A stretch of 64,000 bases of DNA from VAZQ01 sp963785745 (GTDB taxonomy: Bacteria; Pseudomonadota; Alphaproteobacteria; Rhizobiales; Xanthobacteraceae), in contig CAWAWR010000016.1 of assembly GCA_963785745.1 (NCBI GenBank), positions 496,001 through 560,000 of the forward strand, written 5' to 3'. A model generated the notes under the pieces. That model did not search any database. It worked only from the letters and a program-made list of their open reading frames with translations, and had not been told where the DNA came from. Position 1 is the stretch's first letter. Each line of letters begins with the position of its first letter. The translations under genes and the position numbers were made by a program. Shown piece after piece: positions 63,535-64,000 of this stretch.

Positions 63535-64000
63535 ATGCCCACGACCTTGAAGCTTGAGTTCCTCCCGTTTACGGCCCCTCCTAAGGGTGTTCTCCTTGTG
63601 TTCTGCGACGACGGCCTGAAATTCGGGTCGGCCGCGCGCGCCGTCCTCGAACCGGCCGGCGACCTCATCAAGCGGGCAGCGGAGTCCGAGCGATTCAAGG
63701 GCAAGCATGGATCGGCCCTCGAAATCGTGGCCCCGGCCGGCCTCGATGTGTCGCGGCTGGTGGTGCTCGGGGTCGGCAAGCTGAAGGACCTCAAGTCCGA
63801 ATCATGGGTCAAGCTGGGTGGGGCGGCGATGGGGAGGATTCCTTCCGCCGCCGCCGAGGCGACCATCATTGCCGATCTGCCGGGCGGGGCGCCGAAGCCG
63901 GAGCGGGTCGCGGACATGGCCATGGGCATTCGGCTGCGCGCCTATTCGTTCGATCGCTACAAGACCAAGCGCAAGGAAGACGACCAGCCGCCGTCGCAGG
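63535..64000 (+). CDS. pepA: Leucyl aminopeptidase PepA, N-terminal part (cut by window edge)
   Basis: The first 155 codons are present, starting MPTTLKLEFLPFTAPPKGVL. VVLGVGKLKDLKSESWVKLG, the AAEATIIADLP segment and IRLRAYSFDRYKTKRK identify the N-terminal domain of the leucine aminopeptidase (M17) family. The catalytic C-terminal domain with the two-metal site is beyond the window. PepA next to lptF is standard in alphaproteobacteria. The enzyme releases N-terminal residues from peptides in the cytoplasm. Confidence 0.92.
   Translation, partial: MPTTLKLEFLPFTAPPKGVLLVFCDDGLKFGSAARAVLEPAGDLIKRAAESERFKGKHGSALEIVAPAGLDVSRLVVLGVGKLKDLKSESWVKLGGAAMGRIPSAAAEATIIADLPGGAPKPERVADMAMGIRLRAYSFDRYKTKRKEDDQPPSQ

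Overview
The window is GC-rich DNA from an alphaproteobacterium, most likely of the order Hyphomicrobiales (Bradyrhizobium / Xanthobacteraceae relatives). This rests on three things: the conserved blocks rpsF-rpsR-DUF2232-rplI-dnaB-alr-radA-cvpA-purF and fabD-fabG-acpP-fabF-mltG-yicC-gmk / rsmA-pdxA-surA-like-lptD-lptG-lptF / pepA; families such as NnrU, a MASE1 hybrid kinase and a TctC-type binding protein; and REP-like palindromes of a kind common in that order. I see no rRNA, tRNA or CRISPR array. It is chromosomal and mostly housekeeping.

Layout. 1-5.5 kb is accessory: the edge of a secreted protein, a Kelch propeller protein, small repeat-rich secreted proteins, a DUF1439 protein and a PH-domain membrane protein. 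5.5-13.5 kb holds rsmB, a divergent Aat-like transferase, guaA, a diguanylate cyclase, an ArsC-like reductase, a DsbB/DUF5993 pair and an unusual SDR. 13.5-16.7 kb is a phosphate module (Na/Pi symporter plus PstS-like protein). 16.7-23.8 kb carries a vWA protein, the decayed remnant of an EAL gene, a hybrid histidine kinase, an NHL propeller protein, a VOC protein and NnrU. 23.8-29.5 kb runs panB, TPR protein, lipoprotein, der, MFS transporter and amidohydrolase. 29.5-44.5 kb is mostly the minus-strand core block (SDR, purF, cvpA, radA, alr, dnaB, cfa, rplI, DUF2232, rpsR, rpsF), interrupted by a serpin and a zinc-ribbon gene. 46-53.3 kb is fatty-acid synthesis, cell-wall and nucleotide genes. 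53.3-55.5 kb is an IS5-family remnant and a TctC-type gene. 55.5-63.2 kb is the outer-membrane assembly operon, and the window ends inside pepA.

The main unexpected observation is not a new system. At least nine genes are broken by one or a few single-base frame changes, mostly one extra base in a 2-5 nt run. They include purF and pdxA, and in each case the downstream frame continues the same protein without loss of conserved residues. The simplest reading is residual indel errors in the sequence, so these genes are described as their restored full-length products. A minority (transposase remnant, EAL remnant) are genuinely decayed.

Smaller points of biological interest are a serpin with a four-cysteine insertion, an Aat-like enzyme with a tandem GREDT tail, an SDR lacking the catalytic Tyr/Lys, a DsbB-DUF5993 pair, a possible Pho box before the phosphate module, and several in-frame tandem repeats in small secreted proteins. 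I did not find convincing evidence of a novel multi-gene system.
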